Counted from the stretch's first letter, positions 1 to 7,612 are shown. The stretch: DNA of 20,793 bases from an uncultured Oribacterium sp. (GCA_900770445.1 CAAGKO010000083.1:1-20793); one strand, 5' to 3'. Notes: generated by a model not told the origin, from the sequence alone. Translations and numbers: made by a program.

Positions 1-140
1 CCTGTCACTATCGCCCAGTAAAATCCGAGTGAAATCTCGATTTTTGACGCAAAACCGCTTATTTCCGAGTCAGTGACTTTATCTTTTCTCTCCTTTTCTT
101 CTGCAAACCACCAGCTGAGCCAGTATCGACGCCGCATACT

Positions 141-430
141 TAATGTCACAGAGTCTGATATTTCTTAATCTGTGAAATAATCTAATGGCACAGCTCCCTG
201 AAATTCATGATTTGTAAAAGTCACTTAATGGCATGCATCTTGAAAATGCACCGTTTGTTACAAACTTCAGAAAATATAATGGCATCGCTATTTGAAAGAC
301 TCTCTTTGCGAAAATCATCTAATGGCGCTCGGGCCGAAAATTGCTTGTTTGTAACAAAGATCATAAAAACTAATGGCGCAGGAATTCTATAAACGGTTTT
401 TGTGAAAACTTCGGAAACTGTCATGCCAGT
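141..430. repeat. Degenerate tandem repeat, alternating 43/51-base spacing
   Basis: An 8-mer TAATGGCR (first copy TAATGTCA) starts at 141, 183, 226, 277, 320 and 371, giving spacings of 42, 43, 51, 43 and 51 bases. A weak inverted form, TGCCA, follows near 422. Each unit also carries a [CT]GAAA-like block 15-16 bases after the 8-mer and a TTTGYNA block about 13-21 bases before the next one. In the two 51-base units the latter becomes TTTGTTACAAA (254-264) and TTTGTAACAAA (348-358), which are reverse complements of each other. The bases between blocks are not conserved. The 43-base spacing breaks any reading frame, so this is not a protein repeat. I see nothing recognisable in 1-140. Confidence 0.75.
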
Positions 431-503
431 GATACACATGCCGCCTTTCTAAAACTCCAATCACCAGGTTTTTATCCAATTTCACCCCGGTCAGAATGTA
501 TGG

Positions 504-588
504 GCGTCGATTTTTGTTTGCATGGGGCGGGTCCTATAAGTAAATAGATAAAGAATGTAGAATGGGGTGGGCAAACAAAAAGAGACGC
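504..588. repeat. Inverted repeat next to the ftsY terminator
   Basis: TTTTTGTTTGC (511-521) and GCAAACAAAAA (571-581) are a perfect 11-bp inverted pair. With two mismatches the match extends outward to GCGTC on both sides (504-508 and 584-588). The right arm is the U-tract side of the ftsY terminator, so the left arm is an inverted copy of that tail. Between the arms ATGGGGCGGG and ATGGGGTGGG form an imperfect direct repeat. No gene is visible in 431-576. Confidence 0.55.
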
Positions 589-604
589 TCGCCATAAGCG
601 TCTC
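577..604 (-). terminator. Rho-independent terminator, distal of two after ftsY
   Basis: The arms GAGACGCT (582-589) and AGCGTCTC (597-604) form a perfect 8-bp stem with a 7-base loop. On the minus strand the stem is followed by TTTTTG, a typical U-tract. It lies about 50 bases downstream of the ftsY stop and would end the plsX-ftsY transcript. Confidence 0.85.
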
Positions 605-606
605 GT

Positions 607-644
607 AAAAATCAGCCGGGGGATGAAGAAGTCACTCCGGCTGA
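607..644 (-). terminator. Rho-independent terminator, proximal to the ftsY stop
   Basis: TCAGCCGG (612-619) and CCGGCTGA (637-644) make a perfect 8-bp stem with a 17-base loop, followed on the minus strand by TTTTT. It begins about 11 bases after the ftsY stop codon, in tandem with the hairpin at 577-604. The large loop makes it weaker than its neighbour. Confidence 0.7.
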
Positions 645-654
645 ACTATTACTA

Positions 655-1527
655 TTAATCTGCAAAAATGGAGTCGACATACTCCTTTGCGTCGAAGCGG
701 CGAAGGTCGGTAGCCTTCTCGCCGGTGCCGATGTACTTCACCGGGATACCGAGCTCCGACTGGATCGCGAGGGCGATACCGCCCTTCGCGGTGCCATCCA
801 TCTTCGTAAGGATGATCCCCGTTACCTGGCAGGCATCCTTGAAGATCTCCGCCTGCGACATCGCATTCTGACCCGTCGTCGCATCCAGCACGACCAGGGT
901 CTCACGGAAGCCCTCCGCGAACTCCTTATCGATGATACGGTTGATCTTACCGAGCTCCTGCATCAGATTCTTCTTATTATGAAGACGACCCGCCGTATCG
1001 ATGATCAGCAGATCTGCATTCTTCGACTTGAAGGACTGCAGCGCATCAAACACCACCGCCGCCGGGTCGGACCCCTCCTTCTGCGCGATGACATCCGTAT
1101 CGATCCGCTTCCCCCACTCCTTCAGCTGCTCGATCGCACCCGCACGGAAGGTATCCGCCGCCGCCAGAATCACCCGCTTCCCCTGACGCTGGAAGAAGTA
1201 CGCCATCTTACCGATCGACGTCGTCTTCCCCACACCATTGACACCGATGACCGAAATGATACTCTTCTGCCGCTCGAAATCATAGTAGGACTCATCCACA
1301 CGCATCAGCTCATATAGATAATCCCTGAGAATCTTCTTCACCTCACGCGTCGTATTCACACCCTGACGCTTCGCCTCCGACTTCACCGCATCGATGATCT
1401 TCAACGTCGTCGTCACACCCACATCCGACATGATCATCGCATCTTCCAGATCCTCGTAGAACGCCTCATCCGCGACCTCATTCGACTGGAAGATATTATT
1501 GATCAGTCTCGAAAAGAAATTTGCCAT
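655..1527 (-). CDS. ftsY: Signal recognition particle receptor FtsY
   Basis: SRP-family GTPase that docks ribosome-SRP complexes at the membrane for co-translational insertion. The 290-aa protein has an N-terminal four-helix NG-type region (about 1-80) and a GTPase domain with G1 GVNGVGKTT (95-103), DTFRAG (125-130), DTAGR (177-181) and TKMDG (241-245). The family-typical C-terminal YIGTGEKATDL is at about 265-275. It has almost no acidic A-domain ahead of the N domain, as is usual in Firmicutes, so membrane contact probably uses the short amphipathic start MANFFSRLIN. The start is set by AAAGGAG six bases upstream. It is last in the plsX-acpP-rnc-smc-ftsY series and is followed by two terminators. 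The ylxM-ffh genes that often come next in Clostridia are absent here. Confidence 0.97.
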   Translation of the reverse strand: MANFFSRLINNIFQSNEVADEAFYEDLEDAMIMSDVGVTTTLKIIDAVKSEAKRQGVNTTREVKKILRDYLYELMRVDESYYDFERQKSIISVIGVNGVGKTTSIGKMAYFFQRQGKRVILAAADTFRAGAIEQLKEWGKRIDTDVIAQKEGSDPAAVVFDALQSFKSKNADLLIIDTAGRLHNKKNLMQELGKINRIIDKEFAEGFRETLVVLDATTGQNAMSQAEIFKDACQVTGIILTKMDGTAKGGIALAIQSELGIPVKYIGTGEKATDLRRFDAKEYVDSIFAD

Positions 1528-1634
1528 TTAAGCTCCTTTAGTCTTTCGTAATTTATTTATCAAACAACAGGAAATAGACTGTCTCTTTTGTATTTATTTA
1601 AATCAAAACAAATGCTATTTTATAAACCGACAGG

Positions 1635-1797
1635 AAAATTCGAGCCGTTATATGGGGCTAATTGCGAATTCAAAGTACAGGTTCTTCCGAATTGTACGTG
1701 TCCTGCCATACAGGCTTGCCTGTAATGGCAGGCACGAACAAGGCGGAAGGTTCTGTACTTTGAACTGAGTGAGTGCCCCATATGACGGTCGAATTTT
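1635..1797. repeat. Long palindromic element, copy 1 (smc-ftsY gap)
   Basis: An imperfect inverted repeat centred near 1716. The outer arm, from AAAATTCGA at 1635, pairs with the segment ending TCGAATTTT at 1797. After an asymmetric internal loop (TTGCG opposite GTGAG), TTCAAAGTACAG pairs with CTGTACTTTGAA (12 bp). CTTCC pairs with GGAAG, and CCTGCCA with TGGCAGG. The apex is the 14-base palindrome ACAGGCTTGCCTGT (1710-1723). A second member with the same core lies at 5876-6036. The rest of the gap (1528-1634) is AT-rich and holds the ftsY ribosome site; I see no convincing promoter there. Confidence 0.85.
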
Positions 1798-1809
1798 ACG
1801 TTCGTGTAA

Positions 1810-1841
1810 ACTCAGTTCTGTACTTTGAACTGAGTGAGTGC
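1810..1841. repeat. Partial copy of the palindromic element's right arm
   Basis: The arm sequence TTCTGTACTTTGAACTGAGT and its continuation GAGTGC at 1751-1776 recurs at 1816-1841. Here ACTCAGTTC (1810-1818) and GAACTGAGT (1827-1835) form their own perfect 9-bp hairpin. It looks like a partial or decayed copy placed directly beside copy 1, 33 bases before the smc stop codon as read on the plus strand. Confidence 0.7.
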
Positions 1842-1873
1842 TCTCTGGGGGGTCCAGAATCCGTCCGGTTAAA

Positions 1874-4800
1874 TCAAGCATCCAGCTGATCCGCGACGAG
1901 ATCCACCGATACGAGCGTCGACACACCCTTCTCCTGCATGGTGATTCCGAACAGTCGGTCCGCGTTCTCCATGGTACCACGACGGTGCGTGATGACGATG
2001 AACTGCGTCTGGTTCAGATTATGCAGGTACTCTGCGAAACGCGACACGTTCGAGTCGTCGAGCGCGGCCTCGATCTCGTCGAGGAGACAGAACGGCGACG
2101 GCTTCAGACACTGAATCGCAAACAGCAGCGCGATCGCCGTCAGCGCCTTCTCACCACCCGACAGCTGCATCATGTTTTGCAGCTTCTTTCCGGGCGGCTC
2201 GGCGATGATCGAAATCGAGGTCGTCAGCACATCCGGATCCGAAGTGTCGAGCTCCAGACGGCCCTGTCCGCCACCGAAGAGGATCTTGAAGGTCTTGTCA
2301 AACTCCACCTGGATACGCTGGAAGTTCTCGTTGAACTGCTTCCGCATGCCCTGGTCGAGCTCCTCGATGACCTTGCCGAGGGACTTCGCGGACTCCGTGA
2401 GGTCGAGGTACTGATTATTCAGGAACTCGTATCGCTCACTGACCTCCTTATACTGCTCGATCGCGTCGACATTGACCGGACCGAGCGCCTTCAGCTGATT
2501 CTTCAGCTTCGATACGAGGGAACGCACCTCGGAAGTATTCTTATACTCCTCGGAATAGCGCTTCTTCGCTTCATCGAAGGTGAGCCCGTACTCATCGAAC
2601 ATGTAGCTCGTGAGCTTGTCGATCTTATCGTCGAGCTTCTCCTTCTTATTCTGTACACGCAGCGACTCCTTCTCCATATCGAGCAGTCGCTGCGAGATCT
2701 CATCCTTGCGGCCGAAGAAGGACTTCCGCTCGGCGACGAGCTTCTCCTTCTCCTCCGAGGCCCGCGCGGTCTCCGCCTGGGCCTCTGCCGCCACGTCGTC
2801 TGCATGCGCAATCAGATCCTGGAGCTCGGTGATGCGATCCGCCTTCTCCGTGAGCACCTGGTCGCTGTTCTGCTGCGCATCCTCCATCTCGCCCTTCTCG
2901 GTCGTGAGGGCCTCGAGCTCGCCGTTCAGGCGGTGCAGGGTCTCCGTCACGAAGTCGGTACGGGTCGACAGAGACGAGTACTCGACGTTGATCTGCGACG
3001 CGATCGCCATCGTCTTCGTGTTCTGATCGAGCTTCAGCTGCTCGATCTCCTCGTGATGCGCCTCCACGGACGCCTTCGCGAGCGCACGACGGTTCTCACC
3101 CTCGCTCAGCTTCGCACGCAGCTCCGCGGCCTGCTTCTCACCCTCGAGCATCTGCGCCTCGATCTCATCGAGCTCACGCTTCCGGCCCATCAGATTCGAG
3201 CTGTTTCGGAAGGCTCCACCCGAGATCGAACCGCCCGGATTCAGCTGCTCGCCCTCGAGCGTTACGATACGAAGGCTCTGCCGGTACTTGCGCTGGATCT
3301 GCAGTGCGTTGTCGATGTTGTCGACCACGAGTACACGGCCCAGCAGGAACTCTGCGAGGCTGATGTACTTTTTGTCGAGGTCAATGAGGTCACACGCGAG
3401 TCCGATGGCGCCGCGCTCATGCGACGCCTGCTCACAGTTGTTATCGCGGCGGCCGCGAATGTTGCTGAGCGGGAGGAAGGTGGCACGTCCGTAGCGGTGC
3501 TGCTTCAGGAACTGGACCATGTCCTTCGCCGTCGCTTCATCCTCGGTGACGACGTTCTGGATGGCACCGCCGAGGGCCGTCTCGATCGCGGTCTCGTACT
3601 TCGCCGGTACCTCGATGAGGTCTGCCACGACGCCGAGGATACCGCGTCTCCGGTCGCGCTGGTCCATGACCATCTTGACCGCATTGCCGTAGCCCTCATA
3701 GCGCTCCGCGAGGTTTCGTAGGGTTTCGAGACGGTTCTTGAGACGATCGAGTTCACGATTCTTCTCAACGATGCGCTCACGCAGCTGCTGATTCTCGGTG
3801 CCGAGCCGATCCACCAGCGCGGTATCACTCGCGATGATGGCATTGACCTCCTCGAGGCGCTGACCGAGCGCTGCGAGCTCCTTCCGCTGGTCCTCGATGT
3901 TCGTGAGGAAGCGGTCGTTCTTCACCGGGGAGCTCGACTCGGCTTCCTTCACCGGACGCTCCTCGAGCTCGAAGTCCGGACCCATACAGCTCGATACGGT
4001 GAGCTCCGTTTCGTCCATCGTGGAGCTGATCATCTCGAGATCGAGATCGATGTTTTCCATCATCTCGTCGGTCGCCGCCTTGTTGTCACGGATGAAGGTG
4101 ATCTGGTCGCGGATCCAGCGGAGGAGACTCCGGTTATCCTCGATCTGCGCGATACGGTCGAAGACGTCCTTTCCGAGAGCGTTGATTCGCTGCGTGTAGT
4201 GCAGCGCGTTGTTCTTTTCGGTATTGATCTGCTCGTTCAGGACATCGATCTGTCCCTGCAGGTTCGTCTTCAGGACATCCGACTGACTGACGGTATCCTT
4301 CGCCTGCTGGAGCTTCTCATCGAGGGCGTGGATCTGCTCCTCGAGTTCGTTGTACTTGCCATTCAGCTGCTCGGACTCCTGCTTGATCGTGGCGAGGTCC
4401 TGTTCCACGGTGTCAGCATCCGCATTTACTGTATCGAGGCCCTTCAGCGTGTCCTCCATGTCGCGTACGAAGAGGTTCGCGTCGGCGTTTACGAGCTCGT
4501 CACGGATCGACAGGTACTCGCGGGCCTGCTCGGACTGCCGCTTCAGTGGGCCGACCTGGCGCTCGAGCTCGGTGAGGATGTCCGTCACACGCGTGAGGTT
4601 TGCTTCCTCATCACTGAGCTTCTTCTCGGCGAGGGCCTTCCGGCGCTTGAACTTCACGATGCCGACCGCCTCATCGAAGAGGTCACGACGCTCCTCCGGC
4701 TTACCGGAGAGGATCTTATCGACCTGGCCCTGTCCGATGATGGAGTAGCCGTCCTTACCGATACCGGTATCGTAGAAAAGCTCGTTGATGTCCTTCAGAC

Positions 4801-5158
4801 GACACTCGGTGCCGTTCAGCATGTACTCGGACTCGCCCGAGCGGTAGAGACGACGGGAAACCGTCACCTCGTCGTAGTCGATGTTCAGGATACGGTCGGA
4901 ATTATCGAGGGTGATTGCCACGAAGGCGGAGCTTTGCGGGCGGCGAAGCTGTGTGCCGGCGAAGATGACATCCTGCATGGAGCTTCCACGCAGCTGCTTC
5001 ACCTTCTGCTCACCGAGAACCCAGCGCACCGCGTCGGAGATGTTCGACTTGCCGGAGCCGTTCGGGCCGACGATGCCCGTGATGCCCTTACTGAAATCCA
5101 GGACGGTCTTGTTCGCAAAGGACTTGAAGCCCTGAATCTCAATAGATTTTAAATACAT
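1874..5158 (-). CDS. smc: Chromosome partition/condensation ATPase SMC
   Basis: Structural-maintenance-of-chromosomes ATPase that, with ScpA/ScpB, extrudes DNA loops and aids origin segregation. The N-terminal head has Walker A GPNGSGKSN (31-39). A helical arm runs to about residue 490. The hinge spans about 500-660, with the GGSISGG end near 642-648. The second arm leads to a C-terminal head with signature LSGGEKALTA (999-1008) and Walker B CLLDEIEAALDD (1024-1035). At 1094 aa it is about 90 residues shorter than the ~1186-aa Bacillus protein. The shortfall lies mostly in the C-terminal arm, and the N-terminal arm is broken by a Ser/Glu/Pro-rich stretch near 380-415. The start overlaps the last 20 bases of rnc, implying translational coupling. 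No frameshift is apparent. Confidence 0.97.
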   Translation of the reverse strand: MYLKSIEIQGFKSFANKTVLDFSKGITGIVGPNGSGKSNISDAVRWVLGEQKVKQLRGSSMQDVIFAGTQLRRPQSSAFVAITLDNSDRILNIDYDEVTVSRRLYRSGESEYMLNGTECRLKDINELFYDTGIGKDGYSIIGQGQVDKILSGKPEERRDLFDEAVGIVKFKRRKALAEKKLSDEEANLTRVTDILTELERQVGPLKRQSEQAREYLSIRDELVNADANLFVRDMEDTLKGLDTVNADADTVEQDLATIKQESEQLNGKYNELEEQIHALDEKLQQAKDTVSQSDVLKTNLQGQIDVLNEQINTEKNNALHYTQRINALGKDVFDRIAQIEDNRSLLRWIRDQITFIRDNKAATDEMMENIDLDLEMISSTMDETELTVSSCMGPDFELEERPVKEAESSSPVKNDRFLTNIEDQRKELAALGQRLEEVNAIIASDTALVDRLGTENQQLRERIVEKNRELDRLKNRLETLRNLAERYEGYGNAVKMVMDQRDRRRGILGVVADLIEVPAKYETAIETALGGAIQNVVTEDEATAKDMVQFLKQHRYGRATFLPLSNIRGRRDNNCEQASHERGAIGLACDLIDLDKKYISLAEFLLGRVLVVDNIDNALQIQRKYRQSLRIVTLEGEQLNPGGSISGGAFRNSSNLMGRKRELDEIEAQMLEGEKQAAELRAKLSEGENRRALAKASVEAHHEEIEQLKLDQNTKTMAIASQINVEYSSLSTRTDFVTETLHRLNGELEALTTEKGEMEDAQQNSDQVLTEKADRITELQDLIAHADDVAAEAQAETARASEEKEKLVAERKSFFGRKDEISQRLLDMEKESLRVQNKKEKLDDKIDKLTSYMFDEYGLTFDEAKKRYSEEYKNTSEVRSLVSKLKNQLKALGPVNVDAIEQYKEVSERYEFLNNQYLDLTESAKSLGKVIEELDQGMRKQFNENFQRIQVEFDKTFKILFGGGQGRLELDTSDPDVLTTSISIIAEPPGKKLQNMMQLSGGEKALTAIALLFAIQCLKPSPFCLLDEIEAALDDSNVSRFAEYLHNLNQTQFIVITHRRGTMENADRLFGITMQEKGVSTLVSVDLVADQLDA

Positions 5159-5846
5159 AACCTGTTTCCGCCTTCATGCGCTTTAATGTCTGATACGCTG
5201 CGCCCTGCTCGCCTTTCTTTTTACTGGAGCCCTCGCCGATGCCGTAGGCCTCTCCATCGATCACTGCCTCGACTCGATAGTAGCGGTCGTGACATGGACC
5301 GGATTCCTCGATGACACGGTACTCGAGGGTCTTTTTATTCTGTGACACGTACTCCTGCAGTACGGTCTTCGCATCACGATAGAGCCCTGCGTTCTCGATG
5401 TCGCAGAGCACGAAACGACGCACGAACTTCTCCGCCGGTTCGAAGCCCCCATCGAGGTACATCGCGCCGATCACGGACTCGAAGGCATCGGAAATGACGG
5501 AATCCCGGCGGTTGATGCCCTCCCGCGCCTCGCCCTTTCCGAGGATGATGTAATCACCAAGGTTCACCTTTCGGGCTGCCTCTGCGAGCGTCGGCTCACA
5601 TACCAGTGCGGCACGAATCTTGGTCATGACACCCTCCTGAATCACCGGACGGCGGTTAAAAAGAAACACGCTGGAAACCAGCTCCAGCACAGCATCCCCG
5701 AGAAACTCCAGACGCTGATTCGAAGCCTCCTTTGGCTCTCCACTCTCATTACTATACGAAGGATGCGTCAACGCATGCTTCAGAAGAGACACATCTCTGA
5801 AGCGATAGCCGATCGCCTCCTGTAAAACATCTAAATTCTGTTCCAT
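5139..5846 (-). CDS. rnc: Ribonuclease III
   Basis: Double-strand-specific endoribonuclease that processes rRNA precursors and structured mRNAs. The protein is 235 aa. The catalytic RNase III domain carries the signature NQRLEFLGDAVLE (about 43-55) and the second acidic motif DAFESVIGAMYLDGG (about 120-134). A C-terminal dsRNA-binding domain runs from DAKTVLQEYVS, with the basic GEGSSKKKGEQGAA loop. The start has AAAAGGAG six bases upstream. Its 3' end overlaps smc by 20 bases. A ~160-bp palindrome begins 29 bases upstream of its start codon. In the transcript this would be a long dsRNA hairpin in the rnc leader, the kind of structure RNase III itself cleaves. That autoregulatory link is inference. 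Confidence 0.97.
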   Translation of the reverse strand: MEQNLDVLQEAIGYRFRDVSLLKHALTHPSYSNESGEPKEASNQRLEFLGDAVLELVSSVFLFNRRPVIQEGVMTKIRAALVCEPTLAEAARKVNLGDYIILGKGEAREGINRRDSVISDAFESVIGAMYLDGGFEPAEKFVRRFVLCDIENAGLYRDAKTVLQEYVSQNKKTLEYRVIEESGPCHDRYYRVEAVIDGEAYGIGEGSSKKKGEQGAAYQTLKRMKAETGYVFKIY

Positions 5847-5875
5847 AAAACTCCTTTTAGGATCGTCATTACACA

Positions 5876-6036
5876 GAAGTCGGAGGTACAGTATGCACGA
5901 GCTTGCGCATTCAAAGAACAGGTTCTTCAGAGATGTCCGTGACTGACAGATTGGCTTGCCTGTATGTCAGTCACGAACAGCGCTGAAGGTTCTGTACTTT
6001 GAACTAAGTGAGCCGTGCATACTGTGCTCCGACTTC
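5876..6036. repeat. Long palindromic element, copy 2 (acpP-rnc gap)
   Basis: An imperfect inverted repeat centred near 5956, in the same orientation as copy 1. The outer arms run from GAAGTCGGAG (5876) to CTCCGACTTC (ending 6036) and from ACAGTATGCACG to CGTGCATACTGT. Inside are TTCAAAGAACAG opposite CTGTACTTTGAA, CTTCAG opposite CTGAAG, and CGTGACTGACA opposite TGTCAGTCACG. The apex is GGCTTGCC (5953-5960). The inner core and loop match copy 1. The outer stem and the inner stem beside the apex have a different sequence from copy 1 but remain paired. Confidence 0.85.
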
Positions 6037-6053
6037 GTTCGCTTGATTAAGAA

Positions 6054-6290
6054 TTACTGATTGACCGCTTCCCGGATAGCGTCGACCGCATCCTGAACGG
6101 TGCTCATGTGCTCGGTGGCATCATCCGGTACCTGGATACCGAAGGTGTCCTCGATGGCCATCACGACCTGTACGACGTCGAGGGAGTCCATCTCGAGGTC
6201 ATCCACGAAGCGAGCCTCCGGGGTGATCTTCGCCGGATCCACACGCGGCACTTCCTTCACGATAATCTGCTTCAGCTTCTCAAATTCCAT
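6054..6290 (-). CDS. acpP: Acyl carrier protein
   Basis: Carries acyl chains as thioesters on a 4'-phosphopantetheine arm during fatty-acid synthesis. It is a 78-aa acidic four-helix protein. The attachment serine is Ser36 in the motif DLEMDSLDVV (31-40), and MAIEDTFGIQVPD (about 44-56) is the recognition helix region. AGGAGA lies six bases upstream of the ATG. It stands between plsX, which uses acyl-ACP, and rnc, the usual order in Clostridia lacking fabD and fabG at this spot. Confidence 0.97.
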   Translation of the reverse strand: MEFEKLKQIIVKEVPRVDPAKITPEARFVDDLEMDSLDVVQVVMAIEDTFGIQVPDDATEHMSTVQDAVDAIREAVNQ

Positions 6291-6305
6291 AGCTTCTCCT
6301 ATCTG

Positions 6306-6376
6306 TTTATGGGGTCTGACCCCATAAACTTCAACTTTAGATTTTGTTTATAAAAATTTAATGGGGTCAGACCCCC
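6306..6376. repeat. Pair of inverted GGGGTC-N-GACCCC palindromes
   Basis: TTTATGGGGTC (6306-6316) and GACCCCATAAA (6318-6328) form a perfect palindrome of 11-bp arms around one central T. A second core, GGGGTCAGACCCC (6363-6375), carries A at the centre. The first is the reverse complement of the second over 15 bases (6311-6325 against 6361-6375). They fill the 97-base acpP-plsX gap. The paired inverted arrangement resembles REP/BIME elements, the substrates of Y1-type REP-associated transposases. No such transposase is in the window. No T-tract follows, so this is not a standard terminator. Confidence 0.7.
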
Positions 6377-6387
6377 TTACGAAATTC

Positions 6388-7449
6388 TTAAGATTCGGTC
6401 GGCTGCGCGGCTTCTTCTGCGCGAGCGTTCTCGGCTTCGATGCTGGCGGCGATCTTCTGGACAGCGTCGGCATGAACGAAGTCGTAGCACTGCTGGATGG
6501 CATGGGTGATTTCGCGGCCGTCGGTGTTGCCATGAACCTTCACGACGAGGCCACGGAGACCGAGGATCGGTGCACCGCCGTACTGCTTCGCATCGAACTT
6601 CTTCATCGTGCCCTTGAGGGTGCCCTTGATGAGTGCACCGCCGATGAGGGAGATCGGGGTGGACTTGATGGCACTCATGATCTCATCGAGGAGCATCTTA
6701 CCGACGCCCTCATACATCTTCAGGATGCAGTTGCCGACGAAGGCGTCACAAACGACGACGTCGCAGGCACCGAAGGAAATCTCACGTGCCTCACAGGAAC
6801 CGATGAAGTTGATATCCTTCACTTCCTTGAGGAGCGGCATGGTCTCCTTCACGAGGGCATTGCCCTTCTCCTCCTCGGCACCGACATTGACGAGTCCGAC
6901 CGTCGGGTTCTGGATACCGCAGACCTCCTTCATATAGATGGAGCCCATCTTCGCGTACTGGACCAGCCACTCCGGCTTGGCGTCAACATTGGCACCACTG
7001 TCGAGCAGCAGGGTCACTCCCTTGCTGGTCGGAATCAGTGCACCGAACGGTGGACGTGGCACGCCCTTCGCACGGCCGATGATGAGCTGGCCACCGGCGA
7101 GAATCGCACCACTGGAGCCCGCGGAAATGAAGGCATCGGCATGCCCCTCCTTCACGAAATGAAGCGCCTTTACGATGCTGGAATCCTTCTTGCGACGGAT
7201 CGCAAGCACCGGCGCCTCGTGCAGGGAAATCACCTCCGCCGCATCACAGATCTCGACACGCTCTGTGAGCTCCGCCTCAGACACACCCGTCGCCTTCGCG
7301 CTCTTCTGAAGCTCCTCCTTCAGAAGCCCCTCCGGACCGAAAAGAAAAAGCTTCGTATCTTTCGTAGCTGTAAGGGAACGAAGCGCACCATCCATAATCG
7401 CGGAAGGTGCATGATCGCCACCCATACAGTCGATTGCTATTCTGACCAT
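6388..7449 (-). CDS. plsX: Phosphate acyltransferase PlsX
   Basis: Converts acyl-ACP to acyl-phosphate, the donor for PlsY in the first step of phospholipid synthesis. It is a peripheral membrane enzyme. The 353-aa length is slightly above the family's ~330-345. The start MVRIAIDCMGGDHAP is diagnostic, and SAGSSGAILAGG (about 110-121), LLDSGAN (about 149-155) and YGGAPILGL (about 296-304) also fit the family. The C-terminal 20 or so residues are Ala/Glu-rich and probably disordered. AAAGGAG precedes the ATG by six bases. It is the first gene of the operon with acpP, rnc, smc and ftsY, driven by the promoter at 7552-7580. I see no FapR-like operator. Confidence 0.97.
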   Translation of the reverse strand: MVRIAIDCMGGDHAPSAIMDGALRSLTATKDTKLFLFGPEGLLKEELQKSAKATGVSEAELTERVEICDAAEVISLHEAPVLAIRRKKDSSIVKALHFVKEGHADAFISAGSSGAILAGGQLIIGRAKGVPRPPFGALIPTSKGVTLLLDSGANVDAKPEWLVQYAKMGSIYMKEVCGIQNPTVGLVNVGAEEEKGNALVKETMPLLKEVKDINFIGSCEAREISFGACDVVVCDAFVGNCILKMYEGVGKMLLDEIMSAIKSTPISLIGGALIKGTLKGTMKKFDAKQYGGAPILGLRGLVVKVHGNTDGREITHAIQQCYDFVHADAVQKIAASIEAENARAEEAAQPTES

Positions 7450-7551
7450 AATACTCCTTTTTGTTCAAGAACTGCCGTATCCCAACCGCGCGTCACAGCG
7501 CTGGCATCAAATACGCATACCACCTCGAATATAATATCAAAACATCCCTAT

Positions 7552-7580
7552 ATTCTAATATGAGCGCTACTATTTTGCAA
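7552..7580 (-). promoter_or_regulatory. Sigma-A promoter for the plsX operon
   Basis: On the minus strand: -35 TTGCAA (7575-7580), a 17-base spacer, then -10 TAGAAT (7552-7557). Transcription would start near 7545, about 95 bases before the plsX ATG. It lies between the divergently unrelated GGDEF gene end (7613) and plsX, so the operon has its own start. Confidence 0.65.
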
Positions 7581-7612
7581 GAATCGCATTCCCGGTCTTT
7601 GAATGTTCGTAA

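Noticed and set aside
141..430. CRISPR array
   Set aside because: Repeat units are only 8 bases identical, spacings alternate, and no cas genes are present.
1838..3721. 627-codon open frame on the plus strand opposite smc
   Set aside because: Leu/Arg-rich, low-complexity translation is what reverse-complemented coiled-coil codons give. No ribosome site; smc is certain on the other strand.
4199..5152. 317-codon plus-strand frame opposite the SMC head
   Set aside because: Shadow of the conserved ATPase head; no start signal.
6361..7563. 400-codon plus-strand frame opposite plsX
   Set aside because: Antisense shadow of plsX with no motif. Its open state follows from codon bias.
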